NCBI GenBank assembly: GCA_964360255.1
Contig: CAYHVK010000010.1
Location: 1-64,000, forward strand
Length of the DNA: 64,000 nt
Reading direction: 5' to 3'
DNA from: CAYHVK01 sp964360255
GTDB taxonomy: Bacteria > Bdellovibrionota > Bdellovibrionia > Bdellovibrionales > UBA1609
The position numbers were made by a program, and so were the translations under genes. Shown here one piece after another: positions 17,042 to 24,267 of this stretch (the stretch's first letter is position 1; the number at the start of each line of letters is the position of its first letter). Under the pieces are notes generated by a model. It searched no databases. It worked only from the letters and a program-made list of their open reading frames with translations, and was not told the origin of the DNA.

Positions 17042-18028
17042 ATGCCAACAACTTCAGAAGGTCCGATTAGTAAGTTCATCAATCACCACTACCGACATTT
17101 TAACTCTGCAACACTAAAAGACGCCGCTACGGCCTACAATGTTCACCTCGAAAAAGGTGGCAAGATGATGGTCACTCTCGCTGGCGCCATGTCGTCTGGC
17201 GAATTAGGTCTCTCTCTTGCCGAAATGATTAGGCAAAACAAAGTCCATGCTATCTCTTGTACCGGCGCCAACCTTGAAGAAGATGTTTACAACTTAGTGG
17301 CTCACACGCACTACGAACGTATTCCGAATTGGCGTGATCTCACGGCTGAAGACGAGCAAGGTCTTCTTGATCGTCATCTCAACCGCGTAACTGATACTTG
17401 TATCCCAGAAGCTGAGGCCATTCGCCGTATTGAAAAAGTGATCTTAAATGAGTGGCAAAAAGCTGATAAAGCTGGCCAATCGTTTTTACCTCATGAATTC
17501 TTTTATAAAATCTTACTCTCTGGTGCTTTAAAAGAGCATTACGATACAGACCCAAAAAATTCTTGGTTGCTTGCGGCCGCAGAAAAAAATCTGCCAATGG
17601 TCGTACCGGGATGGGAAGACTCAACAACAGGCAACATCTTCGCCTCTCACTGCATGAAGGGCACAATCAAAAACCCTCGTACAATGAAATCAGGCATTGA
17701 GTACATGACTTCACTGGCCGAGTGGTACATCGCGACTTCTAAAGGCGCTGACATTGGTTTCTTTCAAATCGGTGGCGGTATTGCTGGTGATTTCCCGATC
17801 TGCGTAGTGCCTATGCTCTATCAAGATATGGAGATGACAGACGTAAAATGCTGGAAGTATTTCTGCCAGATCTCTGATTCTACAACTTCGTATGGCTCAT
17901 ATTCAGGCGCAGTACCAAATGAGAAAATCACTTGGGGTAAACTTGAAGTCGACACTCCACGCTTTATTGTAGAATCGGATGCGACGATTGTGGCTCCGCT
18001 GATGTTCGCTTATATTTTGGGGTGGTAA
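17042..18028 (+). CDS. Deoxyhypusine-synthase-like protein (possible homospermidine synthase)
   Basis: A 328-aa NAD-dependent enzyme of the deoxyhypusine synthase fold. Recognisable are the N-terminal MVTLAGAMSSGELG, the SCTGANLEED nucleotide-site motif, and the C-terminal ITWGKL containing the lysine (near residue 300) that forms the enzyme-substrate imine in DHS. The segment before it reads SYSGAVPNEK rather than the eukaryotic SDSGARPDE, typical of bacterial DHS-like proteins. Bacteria lack eIF5A, so the likely reaction is aminobutyl transfer to a polyamine, such as homospermidine synthesis, not protein modification; that is inference. AGGGGG gives a good start at ATG 17042. Compare the AdoMetDC-like gene at 28621. 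Confidence 0.85.
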   Translation: MPTTSEGPISKFINHHYRHFNSATLKDAATAYNVHLEKGGKMMVTLAGAMSSGELGLSLAEMIRQNKVHAISCTGANLEEDVYNLVAHTHYERIPNWRDLTAEDEQGLLDRHLNRVTDTCIPEAEAIRRIEKVILNEWQKADKAGQSFLPHEFFYKILLSGALKEHYDTDPKNSWLLAAAEKNLPMVVPGWEDSTTGNIFASHCMKGTIKNPRTMKSGIEYMTSLAEWYIATSKGADIGFFQIGGGIAGDFPICVVPMLYQDMEMTDVKCWKYFCQISDSTTSYGSYSGAVPNEKITWGKLEVDTPRFIVESDATIVAPLMFAYILGW

Positions 18029-18033
18029 AAACT

Positions 18034-18093
18034 GTGCCCGGTTACTAATCGGTGCGGCAACGCAGCACCGATTAGTAACCGGGCACCTTTTAT
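18034..18093. terminator. 22-bp perfect hairpin between convergent genes
   Basis: Bases 18034-18055 are the exact reverse complement of 18065-18086, with a 9-nt loop, followed by CTTTTATT. It begins 6 bp after the DHS-like stop and lies next to the convergent Tad-like gene, so it is placed to terminate transcripts from both sides. The stem is longer and more GC-rich than most terminators and may belong to an extragenic repeat family. Confidence 0.75.
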
Positions 18094-20042
18094 TCAGGCG
18101 GGGGATTTAAAATTCCGCCTGTTTGGCCGACTCCGCCAAGCGGTAAATCTTGGGCTCTTAGATATTCGCCAGAAACAATTTTAACTGAGTAACCCGTGCG
18201 ACCACCGGCAATACATGAGCCCGGTACCTTCACACTAAATTCATCATCAAACTGACCACACTGGCCAAAACGGTTCATATTAATTTGCTCTTGAACCTCG
18301 AATGAATCGCCATGCACCCAATCTGTCAGCAAGTGCTGACGATCACGTATATACCAATAGGCTTGAGGAGTAATTCGTGGACCGATAGCTCCGCCAGTAC
18401 CTAATAAGGTGAGAATTTGTTCTTTTACACTGAAGCGAAGTTTATTCGGCGTGCGAGAGCCTAAGTCTCCGCGAATAGGTACGCCACTTGGAATGCCAAG
18501 CTGATTACGAATGGCCTCGAGCTTCGGCATAAAATATTCGCCCCAGTTAGAATCGATAGAATAATAGGTCACATCAAATAAATCTGGGGCAATCGCTGCG
18601 GTTTCAACATCTCTAATAAAACCACCGGTCGGAACTGTCGGATCATTTGCCAGAATATCATTGGCTGAACCATCCCCAATATCCATGATCTCTGCGTAGT
18701 CTGAGAACTTACCACGCAAAGAACCCACTGCTGGAATTGCGGCATGAGCAGCAAAAGATCTCAAACCAACCGTATCGCCCGGAAAGCGACTGTAGTTAGG
18801 TAAAATATCAGAGGAGTTCGCTACCGAAGATGCATTCTGCGCCAGTGGTGGCACAAGCGCATCTACTTTTGTGCCCGTTGAACTTGGTGAACCCTTAGGC
18901 CATTGCGATGAATACCACGGGCCAATTTTGCCGCCGAACGGTTGCGCATAAGCTATGGCTTCAAAAGTAATAGCGCCGCCGAAGGGCCAAAAAATTTGGC
19001 GTGGCTGCGAGCGGCCGCGAACAGCAGTGTAAACCATCATCCACGGGTTTTTCTCAAAACCCAATGAGAGTTGATTTATATCGCCTGGTGGAGGACCCGC
19101 AACCAGCTCTTCAAGTTGTGGTAATATCGGACCGAGGCCCCCTGTCTTTTTCGGAAGTTCATTGGCTTGCTTGATCTGCGTATCACACGAACTATTTCCA
19201 CTACCACCAAAAATATCTGAATATAAGAGGGAGGTAAAAATAGGAATCTCGTTAAGCCAATCTTCGGGGCGCTTACCCTCAAGCGAGTTAAATATATTAA
19301 TATTTTTACCGTTATTATTCTCAAACGTTAAATTTTTTTCGAATGTTTTTTTAGCCCCATCACCAACTAGGCCACCATCAAGATCTACCATTGCAGAAAA
19401 AGGCCGCGCCATATTTGTTGCTATTGCTTTAATAATGATTTTACGATTGGCCTGATCTCGGCGAAAGGCTCCAAGAGAAGCTGCGGCCATATAATAATTG
19501 TACGAACCGTAGTCTTCGCAGATATTCCCAATCTGTCTAATAAATTGGCGAACGCGAATAGCGAATAAAATATTGATCGGGTTGAATGCTGCGACAACTG
19601 GCGGCACACTAATTTTAGGAACTCTAAAGTTCTGCACGCGACAAGCATTCTCATTGGCAGATCCCCGCCCCACTTCAGCAAAAAGCGGATTGTACGACAT
19701 ACACAAAGTCGGCGTGGCCTCATATACCGTTTCGCTATTACCACCACGTTTTGTCGGGTGATCATCACGCCCCGCACTCCCTAAAACATTGTAGCGCCAT
19801 GCGAGAAGTTTAAAAGACTGACGAATTTGATAATTCTGATGAGCAATAGCGTTTAACTGCTCCGCTTGTTTTTGTGCGGCATAGTAGGCGGCCAAATCTA
19901 CGGCATTTTGCAGATTTATTTTATCATGCACCACAAGACCAATGTTTATGGCCATAGCAAAAGCTACGAATAGCACTTGAAAAATTAAAGCCACAAAAAT
20001 CGCCATCTGGCCGTTGTGGTTTTTCAAACGTGCGGTTATCAT
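18090..20042 (-). CDS. Tad-like pilus-assembly-type protein with N-terminal membrane anchor
   Basis: A 650-aa protein. The N-terminus (KNHNGQMAIFVALIFQVLFV then AFAMAINIGLVVHDKINLQN and AVDLAAYYAAQKQAEQLNAIA) matches the TadG/TadE-type segment in which a single transmembrane helix is followed by a long periplasmic helix. The remaining ~550 residues are extracytoplasmic and rich in Gly, Pro and Asn, with no recognised domain. No other tad/cpa gene is in the window, so involvement in a Flp pilus is unproven. ATG 20042 is chosen as start; a TTG at 20078 would add 12 residues but runs into the divergent gene. The start lies only 6 bp from the divergent ATG at 20049. Confidence 0.7.
   Translation of the reverse strand: MITARLKNHNGQMAIFVALIFQVLFVAFAMAINIGLVVHDKINLQNAVDLAAYYAAQKQAEQLNAIAHQNYQIRQSFKLLAWRYNVLGSAGRDDHPTKRGGNSETVYEATPTLCMSYNPLFAEVGRGSANENACRVQNFRVPKISVPPVVAAFNPINILFAIRVRQFIRQIGNICEDYGSYNYYMAAASLGAFRRDQANRKIIIKAIATNMARPFSAMVDLDGGLVGDGAKKTFEKNLTFENNNGKNINIFNSLEGKRPEDWLNEIPIFTSLLYSDIFGGSGNSSCDTQIKQANELPKKTGGLGPILPQLEELVAGPPPGDINQLSLGFEKNPWMMVYTAVRGRSQPRQIFWPFGGAITFEAIAYAQPFGGKIGPWYSSQWPKGSPSSTGTKVDALVPPLAQNASSVANSSDILPNYSRFPGDTVGLRSFAAHAAIPAVGSLRGKFSDYAEIMDIGDGSANDILANDPTVPTGGFIRDVETAAIAPDLFDVTYYSIDSNWGEYFMPKLEAIRNQLGIPSGVPIRGDLGSRTPNKLRFSVKEQILTLLGTGGAIGPRITPQAYWYIRDRQHLLTDWVHGDSFEVQEQINMNRFGQCGQFDDEFSVKVPGSCIAGGRTGYSVKIVSGEYLRAQDLPLGGVGQTGGILNPPPE
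20014..20042 (+). promoter_or_regulatory. Candidate promoter for the secreted protein at 20049
   Basis: TTGTGG (20014-20019), 17-bp spacer, TATCAT (20037-20042; 5 of 6 to consensus). The -10 ends 6 nt before ATG 20049, with no ribosome-binding site, so a leaderless mRNA is predicted. The element lies inside the first codons of the divergent gene. Confidence 0.45.
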
Positions 20043-20048
20043 TTTTAG

Positions 20049-21041
20049 ATGCAAAAAAATAAACAAAGTTTTCCTCAATTTAATAACAACTCCCTTAAAT
20101 CTATCAAAACATTGTTCGTGCTGTTAGCCGCAATGATTTCCCTCTCTGTGTTCAGTCAGAAGGTCGAGGCCGAAGTCCTCTTCGAGGGTTATTACAAAGT
20201 TACGCTCTCAGGAGTGCACGCCGGCTACATCGTTCAGCGCTATGAGCTCGATGCCGCTAAAAAGACTTTTACCGGAATGTCTTACGCCTATATTCGTCTG
20301 AACGAAGATGGCAAACAGTTCTTAACCGAAAGTCTAGTTGCCAAGTCAGACGATACTTTTCACCCGCTTTCGTATCAATTCTCTGGCCTCATGACAGAGA
20401 AAGATCCGAATACTGAGAAAATAAAAAATAAAATCACTAGTATTGATGCGACTTTTAAAAAAGTCGGCAATAAAACTCGAGGGACTCTGAAGGGCCTCAA
20501 AGATGGCAAGAATTTTACCAATACTGTGAGTTTCGATCGCGGCGTGTTCTTATCGAATTTCCTTCTTTATCTCTGGCTGCAAAAAGGTTTCAAGGTTGGC
20601 TTCGGTACGGGCTTTAATGCTTTCGCTGAAGAATCTGGCGAAGTGGCGCAAGGTAAATACAAAATCGAAAAAGAAGCGAAAGTAAACGGCGTCGACGCCT
20701 TCAAAATCAATTGGTCTTTCAAAGGAATGGATTCCGTTTCCTTTATTTCAGTCACCGGCCAAGCCCTCTCAACTGAATCACCAGCACAAGGCGTAATTCA
20801 AGAACTTGTGAGCTCTAAAGATGCTGCGGTCGGTTCGCTCCCATTTGCCGATAAAAGCGTAAAAGCACTCTTTGGGGGAATACCAGAAGGCAAAAAGAAC
20901 ACCCTTGCAGATAATGCATCTAAGCCCGCACCTAAAGTCGCGCCTCATATGCAACCATCAACTGATGAGGCAAACCCAGGTGTAAAGGTAAAGCCACCTA
21001 CGACGCCCCCGCCCAGCGAAAGCAGCGAAACCAACCAATAG
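20049..21041 (+). CDS. Exported protein resembling DUF3108-type periplasmic proteins
   Basis: A 330-aa protein. A basic N-terminus and hydrophobic core (IKTLFVLLAAMISLSVFS) form a signal peptide, with cleavage expected near VEAEV. The mature part starts FEGYYKVTLSGVHAGYIVQR, the pattern of DUF3108 beta-sandwich proteins, and continues as beta-rich segments to about residue 250. The last ~60 residues are a low-complexity Pro/Ser tail ending T-P-P-P-S-E-S-S-E-T-N-Q. The final 14 codons lie in the 54-bp direct repeat that recurs at 22919, so this tail is identical to that of the protein ending at 22959. The role is not known. Confidence 0.7.
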   Translation: MQKNKQSFPQFNNNSLKSIKTLFVLLAAMISLSVFSQKVEAEVLFEGYYKVTLSGVHAGYIVQRYELDAAKKTFTGMSYAYIRLNEDGKQFLTESLVAKSDDTFHPLSYQFSGLMTEKDPNTEKIKNKITSIDATFKKVGNKTRGTLKGLKDGKNFTNTVSFDRGVFLSNFLLYLWLQKGFKVGFGTGFNAFAEESGEVAQGKYKIEKEAKVNGVDAFKINWSFKGMDSVSFISVTGQALSTESPAQGVIQELVSSKDAAVGSLPFADKSVKALFGGIPEGKKNTLADNASKPAPKVAPHMQPSTDEANPGVKVKPPTTPPPSESSETNQ

Positions 21042-21054
21042 GACTTTTCAAGCC
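21001..21054 (+). repeat. 54-bp perfect direct repeat, copy 1
   Basis: Identical to 22919-22972 over all 54 bases. It encodes the last 13 residues (T-P-P-P-S-E-S-S-E-T-N-Q tail) and stop of the upstream protein, plus 13 noncoding bases, and ends with a possible -35 element (TTTTCA). The two copies start 1,918 bp apart and enclose the MNT/HEPN-transglycosylase cassette. Confidence 0.97.
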
Positions 21055-21073
21055 TCAAGACCGAAAGTATATT
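21045..21073 (+). promoter_or_regulatory. Candidate promoter for the toxin-antitoxin cassette
   Basis: TTTTCA (21045-21050, inside the direct repeat), 17-bp spacer, TATATT (21068-21073; 5 of 6). The -10 ends 6 nt before ATG 21080, and no Shine-Dalgarno is seen. Confidence 0.45.
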
Positions 21074-21079
21074 GATCTT

Positions 21080-21373
21080 ATGGATAAAAAAGACATTCAA
21101 CAAATTCTAAAAAAAAATCTTTCTTTCTTAAAATCTGAATATGGCGTTGAAGCACTTTTTCTTTTTGGGTCTTACGCTCGCAACACCGAGAAGAAAAAAA
21201 GTGACATAGATTTACTGGTTGAGTTCAGTACAGATATAGATCTGTTTTCATTTATTGCTTTAAAAGAATATTTACAGGGTTTATTAAAAAAAAAGGTTGA
21301 TCTAGTTACTAGAGACGCAATTAAACCCGCAATGATTTCAAATATTGAGCGAGATCTCGTACGTGTCGCATAG
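21080..21373 (+). CDS. mntA: MNT-type nucleotidyltransferase antitoxin
   Basis: A 97-aa minimal nucleotidyltransferase. The pol-beta-type signature is complete: LFGSYARNTEKKKSDIDLLV has the GS motif and the DxD metal pair near residues 33-49, with a third acidic residue in VDLVTRD near 77. In MntA-HepT modules this antitoxin adenylylates and silences the HEPN RNase toxin. Its stop (21371-21373) lies inside the toxin coding sequence, which starts at GTG 21363 and is translationally coupled. It is the first gene of the cassette bounded by the 54-bp repeats and is more A/T-rich than its neighbours, consistent with acquisition. Confidence 0.88.
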   Translation: MDKKDIQQILKKNLSFLKSEYGVEALFLFGSYARNTEKKKSDIDLLVEFSTDIDLFSFIALKEYLQGLLKKKVDLVTRDAIKPAMISNIERDLVRVA

Positions 21374-22403
21374 GTCTTGGAAGTTCCGTCTTTACGATAT
21401 ATTAGAATCGATAGATAAAATTAATCTTTTTTGTATTGATTTGAATTCGGATGGTGATCTGAAGAATGAAGTCGTCATCTTTGATGCTTGCGTAAGAAAT
21501 TTAGAGATTATTGGCGAGGCTAGTCACAAAATACCAAACGAAATCAAAAAAGCTTATCCGCAAGTTCCTTGGCGTGAAATTAAAGGCATGCGTAATATTC
21601 TAGCCCATGAATATTTCGGCGTGAGCACCCCTATAATTTGGAAAACTATTAAGACGCGCCTGCCAGCACTAAAATCGGACATTGAAAGTATAATTAAGAA
21701 ATATGAATATCCGAATCATCCCTGGAGAGTCTGCCCCGTTGGCGAGTATTATGTCAGCGGAAGCGAGGTCGACGCCCACCCTCGCCTCAATCACTTTGTT
21801 AAAGAACATCCTCGGCGTTCACACTGCCGACAAAGCAAAAATCTGACGGCAAATGTCCTAAATGGCTCTGAAATTAAACTTATCGGGCAAGATTTCATTC
21901 TACCCAAATTCAAAGATACGGTTTTGAAAGACTATGGTTTTAAGAAATTAGACCACAAATATGATGCCGTGATTGCTGGCTGGACACAGTTTTGGAACGA
22001 TGTTTTTAATCCAAAATTAAAGTTAGACCCTAATTTTGTAAAAGCTTTAATTGCATCTGAGTCAGGCTTCGACCCAGACCCTTATAAAGGCAATAAAAAG
22101 AAAGCAATGGGTATCGGGCAGCTTATGCCGACCACAGTTAAGTCTCTTCAGGGTTTTAAAAATGAACTTCGTGATAATCTTTTTGAATTCAACGATAATG
22201 ATGTCTTTGATCCTGAAATCAACATTGCCGCTTTAATTAGATGGTTGCATCAAAAACAGTTTCTAGCTTCTAAAAAATTAAAGCGTGACGCCTCTTGGGT
22301 AGAGGCTGTCGAAAATTATAAAGGTCAAATGGGTAAAAACAAGACCTCAGATACCTATAAACGCTACATGGGAAAGTTTTTAAATTATATAGATGCCAAA
22401 TAA
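21363..22403 (+). CDS. HEPN (HepT-like) toxin fused to a lytic transglycosylase domain
   Basis: A 346-aa single open frame with two unrelated domains. Residues 1-~115 are a HEPN/HepT domain, from SHRSWKFRLYDILESIDKI to the RNase motif RNILAHEYF (Rx4H). Residues ~120-160 form a short cysteine-containing linker (CPVGEYYVSG to SHCRQ). Residues ~200-346 are an SLT-type lytic transglycosylase: catalytic Glu in LIASESGFDP near 233, MGIGQLMP, and the later AALIRWL and ENYKGQMGK segments. No signal peptide is present. The GTG at 21363 is preferred over TTG 21345 because HepT proteins usually begin SHRxW. The transglycosylase half has no start codon of its own before its catalytic region, so this is a genuine fusion or a recent join by deletion. 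Confidence 0.8.
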   Translation: MSHRSWKFRLYDILESIDKINLFCIDLNSDGDLKNEVVIFDACVRNLEIIGEASHKIPNEIKKAYPQVPWREIKGMRNILAHEYFGVSTPIIWKTIKTRLPALKSDIESIIKKYEYPNHPWRVCPVGEYYVSGSEVDAHPRLNHFVKEHPRRSHCRQSKNLTANVLNGSEIKLIGQDFILPKFKDTVLKDYGFKKLDHKYDAVIAGWTQFWNDVFNPKLKLDPNFVKALIASESGFDPDPYKGNKKKAMGIGQLMPTTVKSLQGFKNELRDNLFEFNDNDVFDPEINIAALIRWLHQKQFLASKKLKRDASWVEAVENYKGQMGKNKTSDTYKRYMGKFLNYIDAK

Positions 22404-22959
22404 AAGCCTCTTTCTTCTATTACTAATTTATCCTGTTTTTGGATCTGCTGCTTTTGATATTCAGCGTCCTTCATTTTTAACAGAAAATGATGTCAAAAAG
22501 GCTTACTTTTACAACAGTAAATCAAGGGCACCTGATTTCGCACAAGAATACTGGCTTTGCAGCGAAAGTAAAAAAACAAAAATCATAAATATCTCCTGTT
22601 CACCACTAAATGATGACGAGGTGGATGGAACAAAGAGAGGATTTTTATTTATTAATTTAACAATTAATAACAAAAAGCACTTTATAATACCTCGCAATGG
22701 CTCTTCACGTCGCGACTGTATTTGTCAGGCCAAGGCTACAAAAAGAATAGTCTCGGCCCCGACTTTTTGCTTTTTGGTACAAGATCAAAATATAAACAGT
22801 AGACACTTCTTTCAAAAAGAGACCAATTGGACTTTTGAAAAGGTTAAATCTGACAATGGTGAAGTCAGCTGGGGTCAACTGTGCGAAGAAGGCTTAGAAG
22901 CGAAAGCCACAAGTTCTTCGACGCCCCCGCCCAGCGAAAGCAGCGAAACCAACCAATAG
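22393..22959 (+). CDS. Small secreted protein of unknown function
   Basis: A 188-aa protein overlapping the preceding gene by 11 bp. A signal peptide (MPNKSLFLLLLIYPVFGSAA) precedes a mature part with six cysteines in the middle, suggesting disulfides. The last 14 residues repeat the T-P-P-P-S-E-S-S-E-T-N-Q tail of the protein ending at 21041, because the coding sequence runs into copy 2 of the 54-bp repeat in the same frame. The original C-terminus has probably been replaced. Position next to a transglycosylase suggests a wall- or periplasm-related role or an immunity function; there is no direct evidence. Confidence 0.65.
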   Translation: MPNKSLFLLLLIYPVFGSAAFDIQRPSFLTENDVKKAYFYNSKSRAPDFAQEYWLCSESKKTKIINISCSPLNDDEVDGTKRGFLFINLTINNKKHFIIPRNGSSRRDCICQAKATKRIVSAPTFCFLVQDQNINSRHFFQKETNWTFEKVKSDNGEVSWGQLCEEGLEAKATSSSTPPPSESSETNQ

Positions 22960-22972
22960 GACTTTTCAAGCC
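22919..22972 (+). repeat. 54-bp perfect direct repeat, copy 2
   Basis: Identical to 21001-21054. It forms the 3' end of the 188-aa secreted protein and supplies a TTTTCA -35-like element ahead of nagZ. Recombination between the copies would remove exactly the cassette. Confidence 0.97.
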
Positions 22973-22991
22973 CAATAGTTCATGCTGAAAT
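22963..22991 (+). promoter_or_regulatory. Candidate promoter for nagZ
   Basis: TTTTCA (22963-22968, in repeat copy 2), 17-bp spacer, TGAAAT (22986-22991; 4 of 6), ending 8 nt before ATG 23000. The layout equals that upstream of mntA, so the repeat may move a -35 element. TAGGGC before the ATG could also act as a weak ribosome-binding site. Confidence 0.35.
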
Positions 22992-22999
22992 GTAGGGCT

Positions 23000-24106
23000 A
23001 TGAAAAAAGAATTCGGCCAGCTGTTTTTTATCGGTCTCGAAGGTACTGAACTCAAAAGCCATGAAGCAGAGTTCATGATTGAAAATAATATTGGCGGCGT
23101 TACGCTTTTTGGCCGCAACGTAAAAACTCCCGAGCAAATTCACCGCCTTTGCACTGATCTTTATAATTTAAAATCTAAAATGCCGTCTAAAATGCCTCCA
23201 TTTATCGCCATCGATATGGAGGGCGGGCGTGTTCACCGCCTGAAAGCTCCGTTCACTCAATGGCCAGCAATAGCAAAAGTGGGCGCCCTTGATTCAACTT
23301 CGGTAGCTTTTAAATTTGCCAACTTCATGGGCTCTGAACTCCGCGCCATGGGTATTAATATTGATTTCTCTCCTTGCGTAGATGTTCTCACCAATCCAGA
23401 TAATGTTTTGATCGGCGACCGCTCGTTCGGCAGCGACCCGGAATTCGTAGCTAAAATGGCTTCGGCCATCGTTCGCGGCTACATCAAATCCGGAATCATT
23501 CCCTGCGCGAAACACTTTCCGGGTCACGGTAATACTGTTATCGACAGTCACGAAGATCTACCGGTTGAAGAGGTCGATCTCGCTACAATGCAAGAGCGCG
23601 AGCTGATCCCGTTCAAAAAAACTTTCCGTGCTCGCATGGATTTAGTTATGACCGCGCATATTTTATATAAAAAACTCGATGCAAAGTATCCAGCAACACT
23701 TTCGCCGACGATCATTCAAAAAATCTTGAAACAAGACTTGAAGTATCGCGGCCTTGTGATTTCAGATGATCTCGGCATGCAGGCTTTAACGAAAAATTAT
23801 TCTCGCGAAGAAATTCCGGTTCTCGCTCTTCAAGCGGGCTGCGATATTTTGCTTTACTGCAATGAGTTCGACACCCCCGCAGTTGCCTTAGAGGCTGTGA
23901 AGCAAGCTTTAGCCGATAAAAAAATTCTCCCGGCCCAGCTTGAAGAAAGTTACGCCAAAATTATCGCTCTCAAAAAAGAATTCGTCGTGAATTGTGAGCC
24001 GCTCCCGATGAAAGATGCGAGTCAGTTGATCGGCCACCCTGATCATTTGCGTCTCGCAAAAGCCATTGCTGAGGGCGCGATTCCTGAAGATTTAAAAATG
24101 ACTTAA
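23000..24106 (+). CDS. nagZ: Beta-N-acetylglucosaminidase NagZ (GH3)
   Basis: Cytosolic glycosidase that removes GlcNAc from 1,6-anhydro-muropeptides during wall recycling, 368 aa. Diagnostic motifs: AIDMEGGRVHRL near residue 66, GDRSFGSDP near 138, the catalytic loop CAKHFPGHGNTVIDSH (acid/base His of NagZ) near 170, and ISDDLGM with the nucleophile Asp near 253. No signal peptide is present, as expected. ATG 23000 (with TAGGGC upstream) is chosen over 22982. The protein is somewhat longer than typical NagZ (about 340). It fits functionally with AmgK/MurU at 10275-12379. Confidence 0.94.
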   Translation: MKKEFGQLFFIGLEGTELKSHEAEFMIENNIGGVTLFGRNVKTPEQIHRLCTDLYNLKSKMPSKMPPFIAIDMEGGRVHRLKAPFTQWPAIAKVGALDSTSVAFKFANFMGSELRAMGINIDFSPCVDVLTNPDNVLIGDRSFGSDPEFVAKMASAIVRGYIKSGIIPCAKHFPGHGNTVIDSHEDLPVEEVDLATMQERELIPFKKTFRARMDLVMTAHILYKKLDAKYPATLSPTIIQKILKQDLKYRGLVISDDLGMQALTKNYSREEIPVLALQAGCDILLYCNEFDTPAVALEAVKQALADKKILPAQLEESYAKIIALKKEFVVNCEPLPMKDASQLIGHPDHLRLAKAIAEGAIPEDLKMT

Positions 24107-24153
24107 TTCATAAGCGTTTACGGTACTTGTAAGAAGTACTTAGTCCCTTACAG

Positions 24154-24180
24154 AAAAGGTCACTTTGGTGACCTTTTTGC
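24154..24180 (+). terminator. Intrinsic terminator after nagZ
   Basis: AAAAGGTCAC / GTGACCTTTT, a 10-bp perfect stem with a 4-nt loop (24164-24167), followed by TT. A smaller GTACTT/AAGTAC hairpin lies just upstream (24123-24139). Confidence 0.85.
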
Positions 24181-24222
24181 TTATGAAATCACTCTTATTT
24201 CGCCCCCATACCACCCCCCTCA

Positions 24223-24237
24223 TGGCACAACCTTTGC
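24223..24237 (+). promoter_or_regulatory. Sigma-54 promoter for the TonB-like gene
   Basis: TGGCAC-N5-TTGC matches the core sigma-54 consensus exactly, with GG (24224-24225) and GC (24236-24237) ten bases apart. The expected start near 24249 leaves a ~19-nt leader containing GGAGG (24259-24263) ahead of ATG 24268. Confidence 0.7.
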
Positions 24238-24267
24238 GATAGATTCATCAACTATCCCGGAGGCTTT

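Noticed and set aside
12381..20078. Genomic island or prophage
   Set aside because: No integrase, transposase, tRNA or flanking repeat was found; the genes look accessory but not demonstrably mobile.
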